Below are positions 8,918 to 20,501 of a DNA stretch of 56,409 bases, one piece after another. Each line of letters starts with the position of its first letter. Positions within the stretch are counted from its first letter, which is position 1. Made by a program: the position numbers and the translations under genes. Under the pieces are notes generated by a model, which did not search any database, was not told the DNA's origin, and saw only the letters and a list, made by a program, of their open reading frames with translations. The stretch comes from Saksenaea vasiformis B4078 (taxonomy: Eukaryota > Mucoromycota > Mucoromycetes > Mucorales > Saksenaeaceae), in the NCBI GenBank assembly GCA_000697055.1, contig JNDT01001441.1, forward strand, positions 1 to 56,409, read 5' to 3'.

Positions 8918-11744
8918 ATGGATTTTCCGCACAATGTAGCAAACCAAACTTATCTATCTATGTGCGTTTTGTCTGACACTTTCAAAAGTTGAGTAAATTT
9001 CTAGCGTACGATGTCTTCAATCAATGCACACGAGGTCTTCATTTTGATGGATACACTGCCGAGTATTCTGCAATTCAGCTTGAAGAGGGAATGGAGAATA
9101 TGCTAAGACTCCTCTATGAATATCCTTGTGATGAGCCCTTCGTAGAGGCGACGTGCACAAAGACCATCGACCCGGATAACTTCCTTGATGAACCGTTGTT
9201 TGATGACAGTTTTCACAAGCTGCCGTACAAAAAGTTCACATATGATATTGGCGCCGCAATTAGTTCCTGTGCACGTACATGTAATCAGCAATCCTCTAAT
9301 GGTGCAGTTGAATACATAGTTTCTTGCGTTTCCTGGGGAGAAGTAAAGTTCAACGGGACGTTCTACGAGTGTTAGAACTAACAAGACTTACGCTAGGTGC
9401 ATCTATCTTCTGAGGTTATCAAAGCCACCTCTAATTTCAAGCAAGCTGTGCAGCATGCTTTGACAGAAGACACCGACGAGAAGAAGTATAAAGCGTTACA
9501 AAATGTGTTTGGACGTTTCGGATATTATTATCCCTCAAAGATCTTGCTCGGTATTGTGGTCGGGTCTAAAACACAAACTGACAATTTGCTATTTTAGGTG
9601 GTCTATTGGCTTGTAAAAAGGAAAGCTTAAAGACCCAGAAGGGAAGCATAACAGATATCATGCATAAAGAAATCTATTGCAGCGGTGATATAGCAGAAAG
9701 CATTACCAAAGCAATAAAAAGGCACGGATATTGGAAGGTCATAGGTATTACCCAGGGTGTATTTTTGTGGCTGCTAGACAGGTAGTTTGGTAGGTGGTGA
9801 TATTGGAGCTTTCTTCACACATGGATCAGGAAAGTGGAAGGAAACCATCAAATCCAAGCCAGCCATCATCCAATTCAGAGAAGTAAAGCCAATATACAAG
9901 CTACTTGAGGAAGATGAACGTAGCCAAGTGGAGGGTGTTTACTACAATATATTGCACAACGCTCATCTTGACAGGCTAATATGGACCAGCAGTGTAACAG
10001 CTTCTAAAGGATGTAAGGCAGGTAATAAAAACGTACAAGAGACAAGCTCAAACATATGAATTGCTTCTTTCAAGATGAAGATCGCCAAAAAGATGTGGTG
10101 ACCGACTGTGGAAGCCAGGTTGGGCAGAGAGCATTCGAAAAAGCACTATTCAGTGATGATTATGGCGATATCGACAATCCTGATGTTGACGATGGTAATG
10201 CACGACAAGGACTTGATAATATACCCATCCAGGAAAATAACGTAGACGAAGACCACAAGAGTAACGACGTGTACGAAAATGCGAGCGGTGATGACGACGA
10301 TAGACAGTTACAGTTTGAAGTCGGCGAGATATACTATCGCGGGATGGATGTGGATAAAGATTACATCAAAGCAATGAAATGGTTTAGCAAAGCGGTGGAT
10401 CAAGGGAATAGTGGAGCACAAACCAGACTTGGAGATATGTATAGACATGGACGAGGTGTAGGTCGAGACAGCAAGAAAGCAGCTCAATGGTACAAAAAGG
10501 CAGCAGATCAGGGAAACGCCGATGCGCAAACGAAACTGGGAGACATGTTCAAACATGGATGGGGAGTGGATCAAGACTTACTTAAAGCAGTTGAATGGTA
10601 CAGAAAAGCAGCAGCTCAAGGGCATGGAATTGGGCAATACAGCCTTGCAGATATGTATTGGCTCGGTTGGGGGGTAGAGAAAGACAAGGGCAAAGCAAAA
10701 GAGCTGTACTCCGAAGCGATTGAATGGTGCAAGAATGCAGCTGGTGAAGGAAATGAGGATGCGCAATACACACTTGGAAAGATGTATCACTGGGGATATG
10801 GAGCGCAGGAAGACATTAGCAAGGCAATTGAATGGTACCAAAAAGCAGCGGAGCAAGGGAATGAAGATGCACAAATAAGGCTTGGTGATATCTACAGAGA
10901 CGAAATGGAAAACCTCGACAAAGCAATTGAAATGTACGAAAAATGGGCAAATCAAGGAAATCCGAAGGCGCGATGCAGACTTGCGGATATCTACAGTGAT
11001 GGAAACAAAGATATTGACAAAGCAATTGCATGGTACCAAAAAGCGACAGATAAAAGAAATGAAGATACGCAAATCATGCTTGAAGATATTTGCACAGAAG
11101 AAAAGAATCACATCGAGAAAGCAATCGAGTGCTATCAAAAAGCGGCAAGTCAAAGAGATGGAGAGGTACAAATCAAACTTGGAGATATTTACATAGATGA
11201 AAGGAAAGGTATCGACAAAGCCATCGAATGGTATAAAAAAGCCGCGGATCCAGGAAATAAAGATGTGCAAAGGAGACTTGGGGACATTTATAGATGCTAC
11301 AAAAAAGACATCGACAAGGCAATTGAGTGGTACCAAAAAGCAGCGGATCAGGGGAACTCAACAGCGCAATGCAGACTTGCAGATATTTACAAAAATGAAA
11401 AGAAAGATTTCGATAAAGCAATTGGATGGTACCAAAAAGTAGCTGATCGAGGATATCAAGACGCGCAAATTAGACTTGGAGATATTTGCAGAAAAGAAAA
11501 GAAAGACATCGACAAAGCAATTGAATGGTATCAAAGAGCAGCGGATCAAGGAAACGGGGAGGCACAAATCAAGCTTGGAGATATTTACAGAGACGAAAAG
11601 AAAGATATCGACAAAGCCACCGAATGGTACCAAACGGCAACCGATACAGGAGGTTGGTATGCACGCTTCAGACTCCGTCAGCTACAGAGAGGTAGGGAAA
11701 GTGGTGTACCTGTCCGCGTTGCTATGTCATGGAATAAAATCTAA
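8918..11744 (+). CDS. MACPF-like domain protein with Sel1-like repeats (copy B, intact)
   Basis: Exons 8918-8935, 8989-9342, 9397-9550, 9598-9744, 9794-10021 and 10075-11744 join in frame to 856 residues. Residues about 7-300 resemble the MACPF-like domain abundant in Mucoromycota and Glomeromycotina: FLAYDVFNQCTRGLHFDG, a KQAVQHAL helix, FGRFGYYYPSKILLGG, then VIGGD, KWKETIKSKP and a PIYKLLEEDER helix. A D/E/N-rich linker (about 300-378) leads to 13 Sel1-like repeats (about 379-840). The first four are the 36-43-aa type with YGRGV-like ends; the last nine are short, about 33 aa, built on DIDKAIEWYQKAADQGN. SLRs are TPR-like helical pairs used for protein binding. Pore formation by the N-terminal domain is not shown. 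The last intron (10022-10074) is absent from copies C and D. No signal peptide is visible. Confidence 0.8.
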
Positions 11745-12277
11745 TTTCGTTGATAGCCAGTCAGTAGCTTGGCGTCCAAGCGGCGTGCTTCCACGACCAT
11801 GTAGAAGTGTGCTCTGAAGTACAGTTGCCGGTTCCCACAGACAGAGATGCTAGAAACACAGTATAAAGAACCCTTACTTTGTACGTTCATCTACACAAAC
11901 TTTTATATCCCACTTGATACCTTCAGAATTGAAACGCACGAAATAGAGAAGTCAAACTCGGTAGAATTATTGTTGTTGTGCTTATTTCTTGATAAGCTTC
12001 ATTGTAGATATTCATTCAGGTAGATCAACAGATATCCTACAACTGGCAGTAATCCTTTTACATAGAGGTTTAGTTATTGTATTGACATACTTGACAAATA
12101 TACAGGCATTATTTCAACCGGTATAAGCATCTCACCGAGCTTTTTGACGTTGTGATTTAGACTAGACGTTCCAAGCATTGCAGTTAATAAAAGGGGGAAT
12201 ATTACGTTCATAAATGCGTCATTCTACGAAGAAATAAAAAGCGACATTTACGATATCATCTCTGCCTTTACTTTCTA

Positions 12278-14571
12278 ATGAAGTCTTCATTCAATGTAGT
12301 AAGAAAACCCATCTATTATGTACGTGTGTCTGACTCTTTCAGAAGTTACGTAAATTTTTAGCATACGATGTCTTCAATCGATGCAATCGAGGTCTTCACT
12401 TTGATGGTTATACCGCCGAATATTCTGCGATGCAACTTGAAGAAGGAACAGAAAATATGCTAAGGCTTCTCTACGAGTATCCTTGTGACAAGACATTTGT
12501 GGAGGAAATGTGCATAAAGACCATCGATCCGGATAACTTCATGGATGAACCGTTGTTTGATGACAGTTTTCACAATCTGCCGTACAAAAAGTTCGCATAT
12601 GACATTGCCGCTGCAACTAGTTGCTTTTCACGTACACATTATTGTTCATCTTCTAAAAACGGTGCAGTTGAATATACAGTTGCTTACGTTTCGTGGGGAG
12701 AAGTAAAAGTCTACGCTGCGTCCTACAAGTATCAAAACTAACAAGGCTTACGCTAGATACAACTGACTTCTGAAGTTATTATCACAACCTTCAGTTTCAA
12801 GGAAGCTGTGCACCGTGCTTTGATGGAAGACACCGATGAGAGGAAATATAAAGCGTTGCAAAACGTGTTTGGACGTTTTGGATACTACTATCCGTCAAAG
12901 ATCTTGCTTGGTATTGTGGCCGGATGTAAAACATAAACTGACAATTCGCTACCTTAGGCGGCTTACTGGCTTGTAAAAAGGAAGACTTAGAAGTCCAGAG
13001 AGGAAGCGTGACGGATACTGGCTTTAACGAAATCTGCGTCAGTGGTGATATAGCAGAAAACATTGCCAAAGCAATAAAAAGGCACGGATATTGGGAAGTC
13101 ATAGGTATTACCCAGCGCGTCTTTTGGTAGCTGCTAGACAGGCATCTTGATAGGTGGCGATGTTGGAACTTTCCTCAAACATGGATTAGAAAAGTGGAAG
13201 GAAACCCTCAAATCCAAGCCAGCCATTATCCAACTCAGAGAAATAAAGTCAATATACAAGCTACTCGAGGAAAACGAGCGTGCTCAAGTGGAAAATGTTT
13301 ACTACAAGATGTTTCATAATGGACACTTCAGCAAGCCAATGGAAACCGGCGATGCCACAGCTTGCGAGGGATGTAACACAAAAGACGGAAGCGTGCAGGA
13401 TAAGGACCACCAAAGCGACAGAGTGACGAATTCTGGAAACGGTACTCTGCAAACAGATTCTGAAGAAGGCATCATCAGTGATGAGAGCACAGATGATTAC
13501 GGCGATATCAATGATCCTGACCATGAACAGAAAGCTGCTAATCGGCTCAGTGGAAGCGTACCTAATATGTCTGATGCTACGTCTGTCCAGTACAACGATG
13601 TAGATAAAGGTCACAAGGAAGACAACAACCTACACAAAAATGTGATCGACTGGGATGATAACAGAGTACAGTTTCAACTCGGCGAGGAATACTATCGTGG
13701 GATACATGTGGATAAAGGCTACGTTAAAGCAATGGAATGGTACAGAAAGGCAGCTGATCAGGGAAACAGCGACGCCCAGACCAGACTTGGTGATATGTAC
13801 AGATATGGACGAGGCGCAGATCGAGACAACAAGAACGCAGTTAGATGGTACGAGAAGGCAGCAGAGCAAGGAGATGCCGATGCACAAGCCAAACTGGGCG
13901 GTATATAACAATACGGACGAGGTGTACGCAAAGACAATGAGAAAGCGGTTGAATGGTACGGAAAAGCAGCAGATCAGGGACATGGAATTGGACAATATGG
14001 TCTTGGATATATGTATTGGTGGGGGCATGGCGTGGAGATGGACTTTGAGAAAGCAGAGGAATTGTTCTCCAAGGCGTATGAATGGTGCAAAAATGCAGCT
14101 GATCAGGGAAATGAAGATGCGCAATACACACTTGGAGGGATGTATTCCTGGGGATGTGGAGTGGGGAAGGATACTGAAAAGGCAATTGAATGGTGCCAAA
14201 AAGCAGCGGATCAAGGAAATGAAGATGCGCATACTAAGCTTGGAGATATTTACGTAGAAGAAAAGGGAGATATCGATAAATCATTTGAATGGTTCCAGAA
14301 AGCGGCAAGTAAAGGAAATGACCGTGCGCAAATGGGAATTGGGGATATTTACAGAAAAGAAAAGAGAGACATTGACAAAGCAATCGAATGGTACCAAAAA
14401 GCGGCAGATCAAGGAAATGGGTGGGTGCAAATCAAACTTGCATATATTTACATAGATGAGAAGAAAGACATCGACAAAGGAATTGAATGGTTCCAAAAAG
14501 CAGCGGATAACGGAAATTGGTTGGCGAATTTCATACTTCGTAATTTAAAGAAGGTAAAGATGGACAGTTGA
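12278..14571 (+). pseudogene. MACPF-like/Sel1-repeat gene with one in-frame stop (copy C)
   Basis: Exons 12278-12295, 12346-12702, 12757-12910, 12958-13104 and 13154-14571 keep a single frame except for a TAA at 13906-13908, in the second SLR, where paralogs have a tyrosine or phenylalanine codon. Everything after the stop stays open and repeat-like to the natural TGA at 14571. The full frame is 697 codons and has eight SLRs, four of them the short type. The MACPF-like part keeps FLAYDVFNRCNRGLHFDG, FGRFGYYYPSKILLGG and an IGGD motif. It may be a very young pseudogene, a null allele, or a gene making a truncated product (MACPF-like domain, acidic linker and two SLRs). A sequencing error is also possible. 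Poly(A)-signal-like AATAAA follows at 14575. Confidence 0.75.
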
Positions 14572-14837
14572 TTAAAATAAAAAAATTTTTGGTTTCTTCG
14601 TCTTCCAACAACAATACGCAGGAATCTGACATTTGGTAGATATGATATAAGAATAACCCACCCTTGTGGTTACTTTCATCTTGTGCCTTTCAAATGCTGC
14701 ACTTGCTTTTGTGGATGCCCAAATTTGGGTTGCCACAAAATCGGTCTTCCGAGAATCTCAGTTTGATTCCCCGCAGTGTCATTTGAACAGAGATGCAAAT
14801 GTGCGCGTTCTTCGTTCCTTCTTCTCATTCTACAACC

Positions 14838-17812
14838 ATGGTCCAAGTCGCCCCTCCACCTACCCTTGATTTCAGCATCAATGCTGAGCAAGTAGAGCAA
14901 ATTACCCAAGCTGTTATTGACGAAGAACTTGCTGTCAACAATGAAATCGCTTCCTTGAAACCTGAAGAGCAGACCTATGAAAACATCGTAAAGAAGTTGA
15001 CCCATGCCGAAAATACCTTGGCTGGTACGGCATATTAGTTGTTAGTCATGTCAAACAACATATCTTAACATGACTTTTCTCTAGGTAAAATGTACCTGGC
15101 TAGCTCCCTCAGTCAGATTTCTCCGGATGCTGCTATTCGTGAAGCTTCTGTCGCTGCTGAGAAGAAGTACGAGGAATTCAGCATTGAGCAGAGCATGCGC
15201 CATGACCTCTATTCCGTTGTCCAAGGCTTCATTGATAGAACCGATTTGGATTCTTTGGATCCTGAAGACGCCAGACTTTTGCGAAAGATGGAAATTAACT
15301 TCCGTCGTAACGGCCTGCATCTCTCAGAGGAAAAACGCAATGAATTTAAGGAATTGCGCAAGCGTTTGAGTGAAGTCTGCATCGAGTTTATGAAGAACTG
15401 GAGCCGCGAAAGCAGCAGTAAGTTTAAAATGCACTAGGTGACACTGGGTAACTGAGTTTAATGTGTGCACAATTATCTAGCCGTCAAGTTTACAAAGGTA
15501 AAAAATTAACATATTTGGAAATCTGTGACCTTAACGTATAACTATCACCATATTGTAGGAGGAGCTTGAAGGCTTGGATGACGACTTTTTGAGTACGTGT
15601 GTAATGATCATAGGTACGCGGCAACTTATTTCCCACGCGCCGTTTTAAATAGGTGGTCTATCCATCGATGAATCGGAAGGAGTAAAGAAATACATCCTGA
15701 CGATGAAGTAAGTCCATGGCGAGCTGTTCCTGAGAGATTGATTAACGCGTGTTTCTTTTTCTTTCCCAGGTACCCAGGTAAAGTCTAATAAAAACTCATT
15801 GGTCCATAACCTAATTGCCTGCTGATCCAATGAAATCAGATGTTCGTCCTGGTAAGTAATATAACATAAACTCAAGAATATATACTTAGTTCTGTGTAGT
15901 ACTGAAACTTTGCAAGAATGAAAACACCCGCAAGGTTCATAACACCGCCTTTGAATCCCGTAACCGCGAGAATATCGTGCTTTTGGAAGAGGTAGGTGGA
16001 AATCTGCAATATCAACGCAACTGACAGTCATGCACAGGCAATTAAATTGAGAAGACAGTGTGCCAAGGTAACACTGATTCTATGGAAATTGCTTCATGAC
16101 TAACGTTATTAAAGGTCTTGGGCTATACAACACATGCAGAGTACATTCTTGAGGTCAAGATGGCCAAGACCGTCGATGCCGTAAAGAAGGTAACAGTAAC
16201 CGTGTTAAAGAGAGGACACCATTTACATATACATTACAGTTTGTGAGTGACTTGACTGAAAGACTCCATGATGCTGGACTCAAGGAAATCGAAGTACTTA
16301 AGCAGTTGAAGAAGGTAATGGAGAGACTCTTTTCTTCCAAACAATCCTGATTGACGTATCTATAGGAAGAGAAAGGTTTGCTATTGGAATAAGCATATTG
16401 TATTATGTTCTAACGGAAAACAGAGGCTCGCGGTGAGGTATACGACGGCAAGCTTAACCCATGGGACACAAGCTACTATTCTCGTATCCTGCTGGAAAAA
16501 GAATACTCTGTAGATCAGGAGCATATCAAGCAGTACTTCAGCTTGGAACGTACCATAGAAAGTAAGGACAATCGAATGAAGAGTCGTGGAGACTAATCAA
16601 AGCCGACAGAGATGCTTGAAATTTACCAAAAGGTTTTGGGCCTGAGATTTGCCAAGGTGCCTTCTGAGAAAGCTGTTGTTTGGCATCCCGATGTCCAATT
16701 GTACGAGTGCTGGGACACTGCAACAGACAAGAGCTTCATGGGATACATGTACTTGGATTTGTTCCCTCGTGATAGCAAGTACCCTCACGCAGCCTGTTTC
16801 CCTCTGCAACCTTCCTATGTCACCGATTCCGGTGACTCCGTTGCACCTATCGCTGCCATGGTGGCCAACTTCACGAAGCCTACTGCTGACAAGCCGTCAT
16901 TGTTGAAGCATGACGAAGTTGTTACTCTGTTCCACGAACTGGGACACGTCATGCATCATATTTGCAGCCGGACAAAATATGCCCGTTTCCATGGCACAAG
17001 CGTCGAAGGCGACTTTGTCGAAGCACCATCGCAAATGTTGGAGAACTGGTGTTACGATCCCAAGTCCCTGAAGTATCTCACATCGCACTATAAGAGTGGC
17101 GAACCCATCTCGGATGAGACTATCCAACGCATCGTCAAGGCAAAGAACGTCAACGCAGCCATCGACAACCTGCGTCAACTTTTCTTCGGAACATTCGATA
17201 TGGAAATCCATACAACAGAAGGTACACATAACCTGTCTTTACATTCAGCTTTATTAAATCTAACTTCCAGACGAAAACCTCGACACAACCGCATTGTACA
17301 ATGACTTGCGCAAGAAGGTGTCACTCGTTGCGGCACCAGAGGTAATGAAGGTCATCATGGAATTATATCCAAATATTAACACGGTGGCGTAATAATAGGG
17401 AAGCTGCGGTCAAGCTGCATTTGGGTAAGTTAAATCTCTAGTCTTGAACTAGCGCACTGACATAATTGATAGTCATTTGATGGGCGGCTATGATGCCGGT
17501 ATGAGTTGTGCACACATAATGTGAGGAAACTGATCAGTGTTTTAGGTTACTACGGATACATGTGGTCCAAGGTGTTCTCGAGCGATATGTTCTTTAGCAA
17601 GTTTGCAGATGATACGCTTTCGGCCGAGACTGGCTACCAGTACCGCAAATGCATCCTTGAGAAGGGCAGCAGCGTGTAAGAGGAGATAGAGCAACGTAGT
17701 TGTGTGATACCTAACATATCGCTTTAGGGACGGAATGGACATGCTGAAAAGTTTCCTCGGTCGTGAACCATCCTCAGATGCCTTCATGAGGGAAGAGATT
17801 GGTGCGAATTAA
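14838..17812 (+). CDS. M3 family metallopeptidase, thimet oligopeptidase/saccharolysin (Prd1-like)
   Basis: Nineteen exons sum to 2016 nt, giving 671 residues, within the 680-710 range of the family. The zinc-binding motif reads LFHELGHVMHH (coding near 16927), followed by GTSVEGDFVEAPSQMLENW, which carries the third zinc ligand. Other family landmarks are SMRHDLY, KNENTRK, NPWDTSYYS, MGYMYLDLFPRDSKYPHAA, GGYDAGYYGYMWS and FLGREPSSDAF. These enzymes cleave short cytosolic peptides, downstream of the proteasome. I chose the ATG at 14838 (ACAACCATGG). An in-frame ATG at 14793 would add 15 residues with no targeting character. The exon set includes very small exons of 8, 12, 10 and 17 nt. Confidence 0.92.
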
Positions 17813-18171
17813 AACGAGAACGCTGTATAAAAATAAAGACGACAACCACGAAGCTGGATTGTCCTTTTGTTGCAATAAGCTTGAAGGCATTGTACTGAGT
17901 GATGGTCGTTGTTGCCTCTGTTCTCAAGTCACTCGCGAATTGAATCGACGGTATGCTCAGCTAACTTTGTCATGCGTATCAGAGCATCTATTAACTTGTC
18001 TCGCTGACTGATGCAGTTGAAAATATTAATTCATTTAATGATGTTGGTCACTGCTCCCGTAAATCTACTTTCGCCCAACTCATTAAGATCAGAGTAGTGA
18101 AAGTAGTCGTGCAGTTACAGTACACTACCACCCCTGATAACTCCCCGCCTTTTCTTTTTAAAGTTATTGCG
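17813..18171. other. Convergent intergenic region (3' flanks)
   Basis: This lies between the stop codons of the convergent M3 peptidase and FAD oxidoreductase genes. An AATAAA at 17833, just after the peptidase stop, is a plausible polyadenylation signal. No further gene is seen. Confidence 0.5.
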
Positions 18172-20073
18172 CTACTTGCGGCACACGAAGTGAGGACCTT
18201 GGAAGTCTTCACTGCCGACACATTGCAGACAGACAAACAACTGATTCGGATCCCACTTCCGTTTGATAGACAGCAAGCGATCATAGTGGTCACCAAAGAA
18301 GGACTGTTGCCAATTGGGTTCGAACGGTGAAGCTTCATTGAAATATGCGCCAGATTCCGGCGTAAAGTCGATCAATTTTTGATGTGCGTTAGCGGCACGG
18401 CTCTCGATCTCGTGACGTTTCGCGACGAGAGTGTTTTCGTCCCATTGCACGATGAACATATAGTGCACTAGTGCCTTGCGCCAAGCTGGTGTGACACTGA
18501 CGCTGTCAGGGTCTTTCTCCATAACGCGACCGCCTGCCACCTTCTGGACCATCGCGACACTATTGAGCCCATACGCTATTTCTTCCACAGACGCCCAAAA
18601 CACATCCGAATACTGCTTCACGTTTGTGGATCCGAATTTTGAGCGTGGGATGAGACGCGATGGAGTGAACATATCCGACAACACCGAGACTACACAGAAT
18701 CCGGCGGGTTCCTCCGGACGACAAACAGTTAAGGGACTTACAGCACTCCAAAAATTGGGATACTGGGTCAAGCTGTATGATGAGCGATCACTCAGAGTCT
18801 CCGTGGCAAAGTCGACAAAAGGGCCTAGGGTTACGTTCGCTTTCACGACATCGTCACCACCAAATTGAAAATAACGCATCTTGAATACGTCTTTGGTAAT
18901 TTCAAGATAGCCCGAGAAGCCTTGGTCTGACAGCGTAGGCTGTAACTCGTTCCATCGGTGGACGACCGTACGTATCGCCGATTTGTTGCCGTAACCCAGG
19001 AACATAGCCATTACCATCGGTTTGTCTTCGTGGGTCTTGTACGTTACGTCATACACCACCCCAAACGTCGATCCTCCTCCACCCCGCATGGCCCAAAAGA
19101 GATCAGAATTTTGACACTCGTTGGCGGTTACCACTTCACCTTGTGCTGTGACCACCGTGAACTGTAGTACGTTGTCAACAGCTAGACCATAGGTAGGCGA
19201 TAGGATGGACTGTCCACCACCAGTAACGTAACCTGAAAAATGAAGAAGTCAACGCTTTGAAAACATATTAATCGTTTTCCAGAGCCACTACCCAAAAGAA
19301 AAATGTTACACGCATAGGGCGTCAGATTTTCTTGTTGCGTGACATTCCTTTGGGATCATAGCTGACTTATTCTTACCTCCTGCAGCACCGACAGTGGGAT
19401 CGATTGCACCAACGACCACGCGGTCGACCTCAGACACTGCTTTGTAGACATCGTACCACTGGGCACCGGCCTGTGCAGTGACGGCTGGCTGAGATTGCAC
19501 TTCGCATTGATCGGGTATGAAACTCTCGTGAACAGAGACCTTGTTCAGATGGTGGGTCCATATGCTGAAAGCGCCCATTGCTGTACTGCGGCCAAGGAAA
19601 TCGTGGCCTGTGTTTCTAATCACCAGTCGGAGATCGTGTTTCACGGCAAAGCGGATGGCTGTCTGAATATCAGACTTCTCGCGAACGTCGACAGCGTATA
19701 CGGGAACATTGCCTCGTGGGCACGGGAGCGAAGGGTCGACATGAGATCCGCAGGTTTGGTTTTCAGGTAAGTATGGCGACTCAGGAAGCCAACGTGTATT
19801 TGTCATTGCACCTGACTGATCTGTGATCCACTTCCCATTGTCGTAGTGCTCTTGAACCGTCCTGCATGCCCTTAGGTTGTAATGAGGCTCATGGCATGGA
19901 TAGAAGGGCTGGTGCGGTGTAACAAGTCGACCTTGAACTGTTTCGTTCAGCTGATTCCACTGCCGTTTACTTGGCCAACAGGGTTTTCCAGCCGTGCATT
20001 TACAATGACGAAATGATTTGGTAAGGGCAGCAAGCACCAAGACTGATACAGTAGAAAAGAAAGCGTATTTCAT
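18172..20073 (-). CDS. Secreted FAD-linked oxidoreductase, berberine-bridge-enzyme-like (VAO/PCMH fold)
   Basis: Two exons (20073-19377 and 19232-18172) with a 144-nt intron give 585 residues. The N-terminus MKYAFFSTVSVLVLAALTKS is a signal peptide. The FAD-binding half has VIRNTGHDFLGRS, whose His is the usual 8-alpha-histidyl flavin link, then DPTVGAAGGYVTGGG, and WAMRGGGGSTFGVV. The C-terminus is a BBE module, ending around FGDHYDRLLSIKRKWDPNQ. Related fungal enzymes oxidise sugars, alkaloids or other alcohols with O2. Bicovalent members carry a Cys just before the PTVG segment; here it is Asp, so FAD is probably linked through His only. The substrate cannot be inferred. Confidence 0.9.
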
Positions 20074-20501
20074 GAAAGTGAAGGCGGTAATGAGCTATAC
20101 TGTTTTGCTACGAATTTATCTTTTTATACGCTACTAATGATAATGGCTATAAGCAAAATGCATGTTTCTTTTCGGCTGTACGCGAATGCAACCGGGGTTC
20201 GGTCTATCACAAACTGTCAAGCGAATGAAGCCAGAGAGTAGATTTTCACCAAGGATTGCAGAGACTGCTGCATTTTCTCGGTCATCAAAAACTATAACGC
20301 GTTGATCTGAGCTTGTTTCGCTTTATTTTCTTCAATCTACCATTATGCGCGCATAAGACCGTAAAATAGAACCGTTCTTGTCGCGTAATGGCGCATCTAT
20401 ATCATGTGTTGAGACATACGTCCAAGCGCGTGAGCACAGGACAAAATTTAAACAGATCTAGTATCTCTATGAAGTAAATGTTGTCATGTTATAAGCTCAT
20501 T
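20074..20501. other. Upstream region of FAD oxidoreductase
   Basis: No gene is seen. A TATA-like TTTTTATACG occurs near 20120, about 50 bp before the start codon on the minus strand. The rest is unassigned up to the R element. Confidence 0.35.

Noticed and set aside
10578..11336. Long minus-strand frame of 252 codons opposite the Sel1 repeats of copy B
   Set aside because: It is the antisense shadow of a repetitive coding region. It repeats with the same period as the SLRs, and similar antisense frames appear opposite copies A, C, D and F.
13655..14257. 200-codon plus-strand frame in another phase over the SLRs of copy C
   Set aside because: It is an out-of-frame shadow of the repeat DNA, and its translation has no SLR or other family motif.
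15645..16031. 128-codon minus-strand frame
   Set aside because: It overlaps well-supported exons of the M3 peptidase on the opposite strand.
18476..18868. 130-codon plus-strand frame
   Set aside because: It is antisense to the FAD oxidoreductase coding sequence and has no motif.
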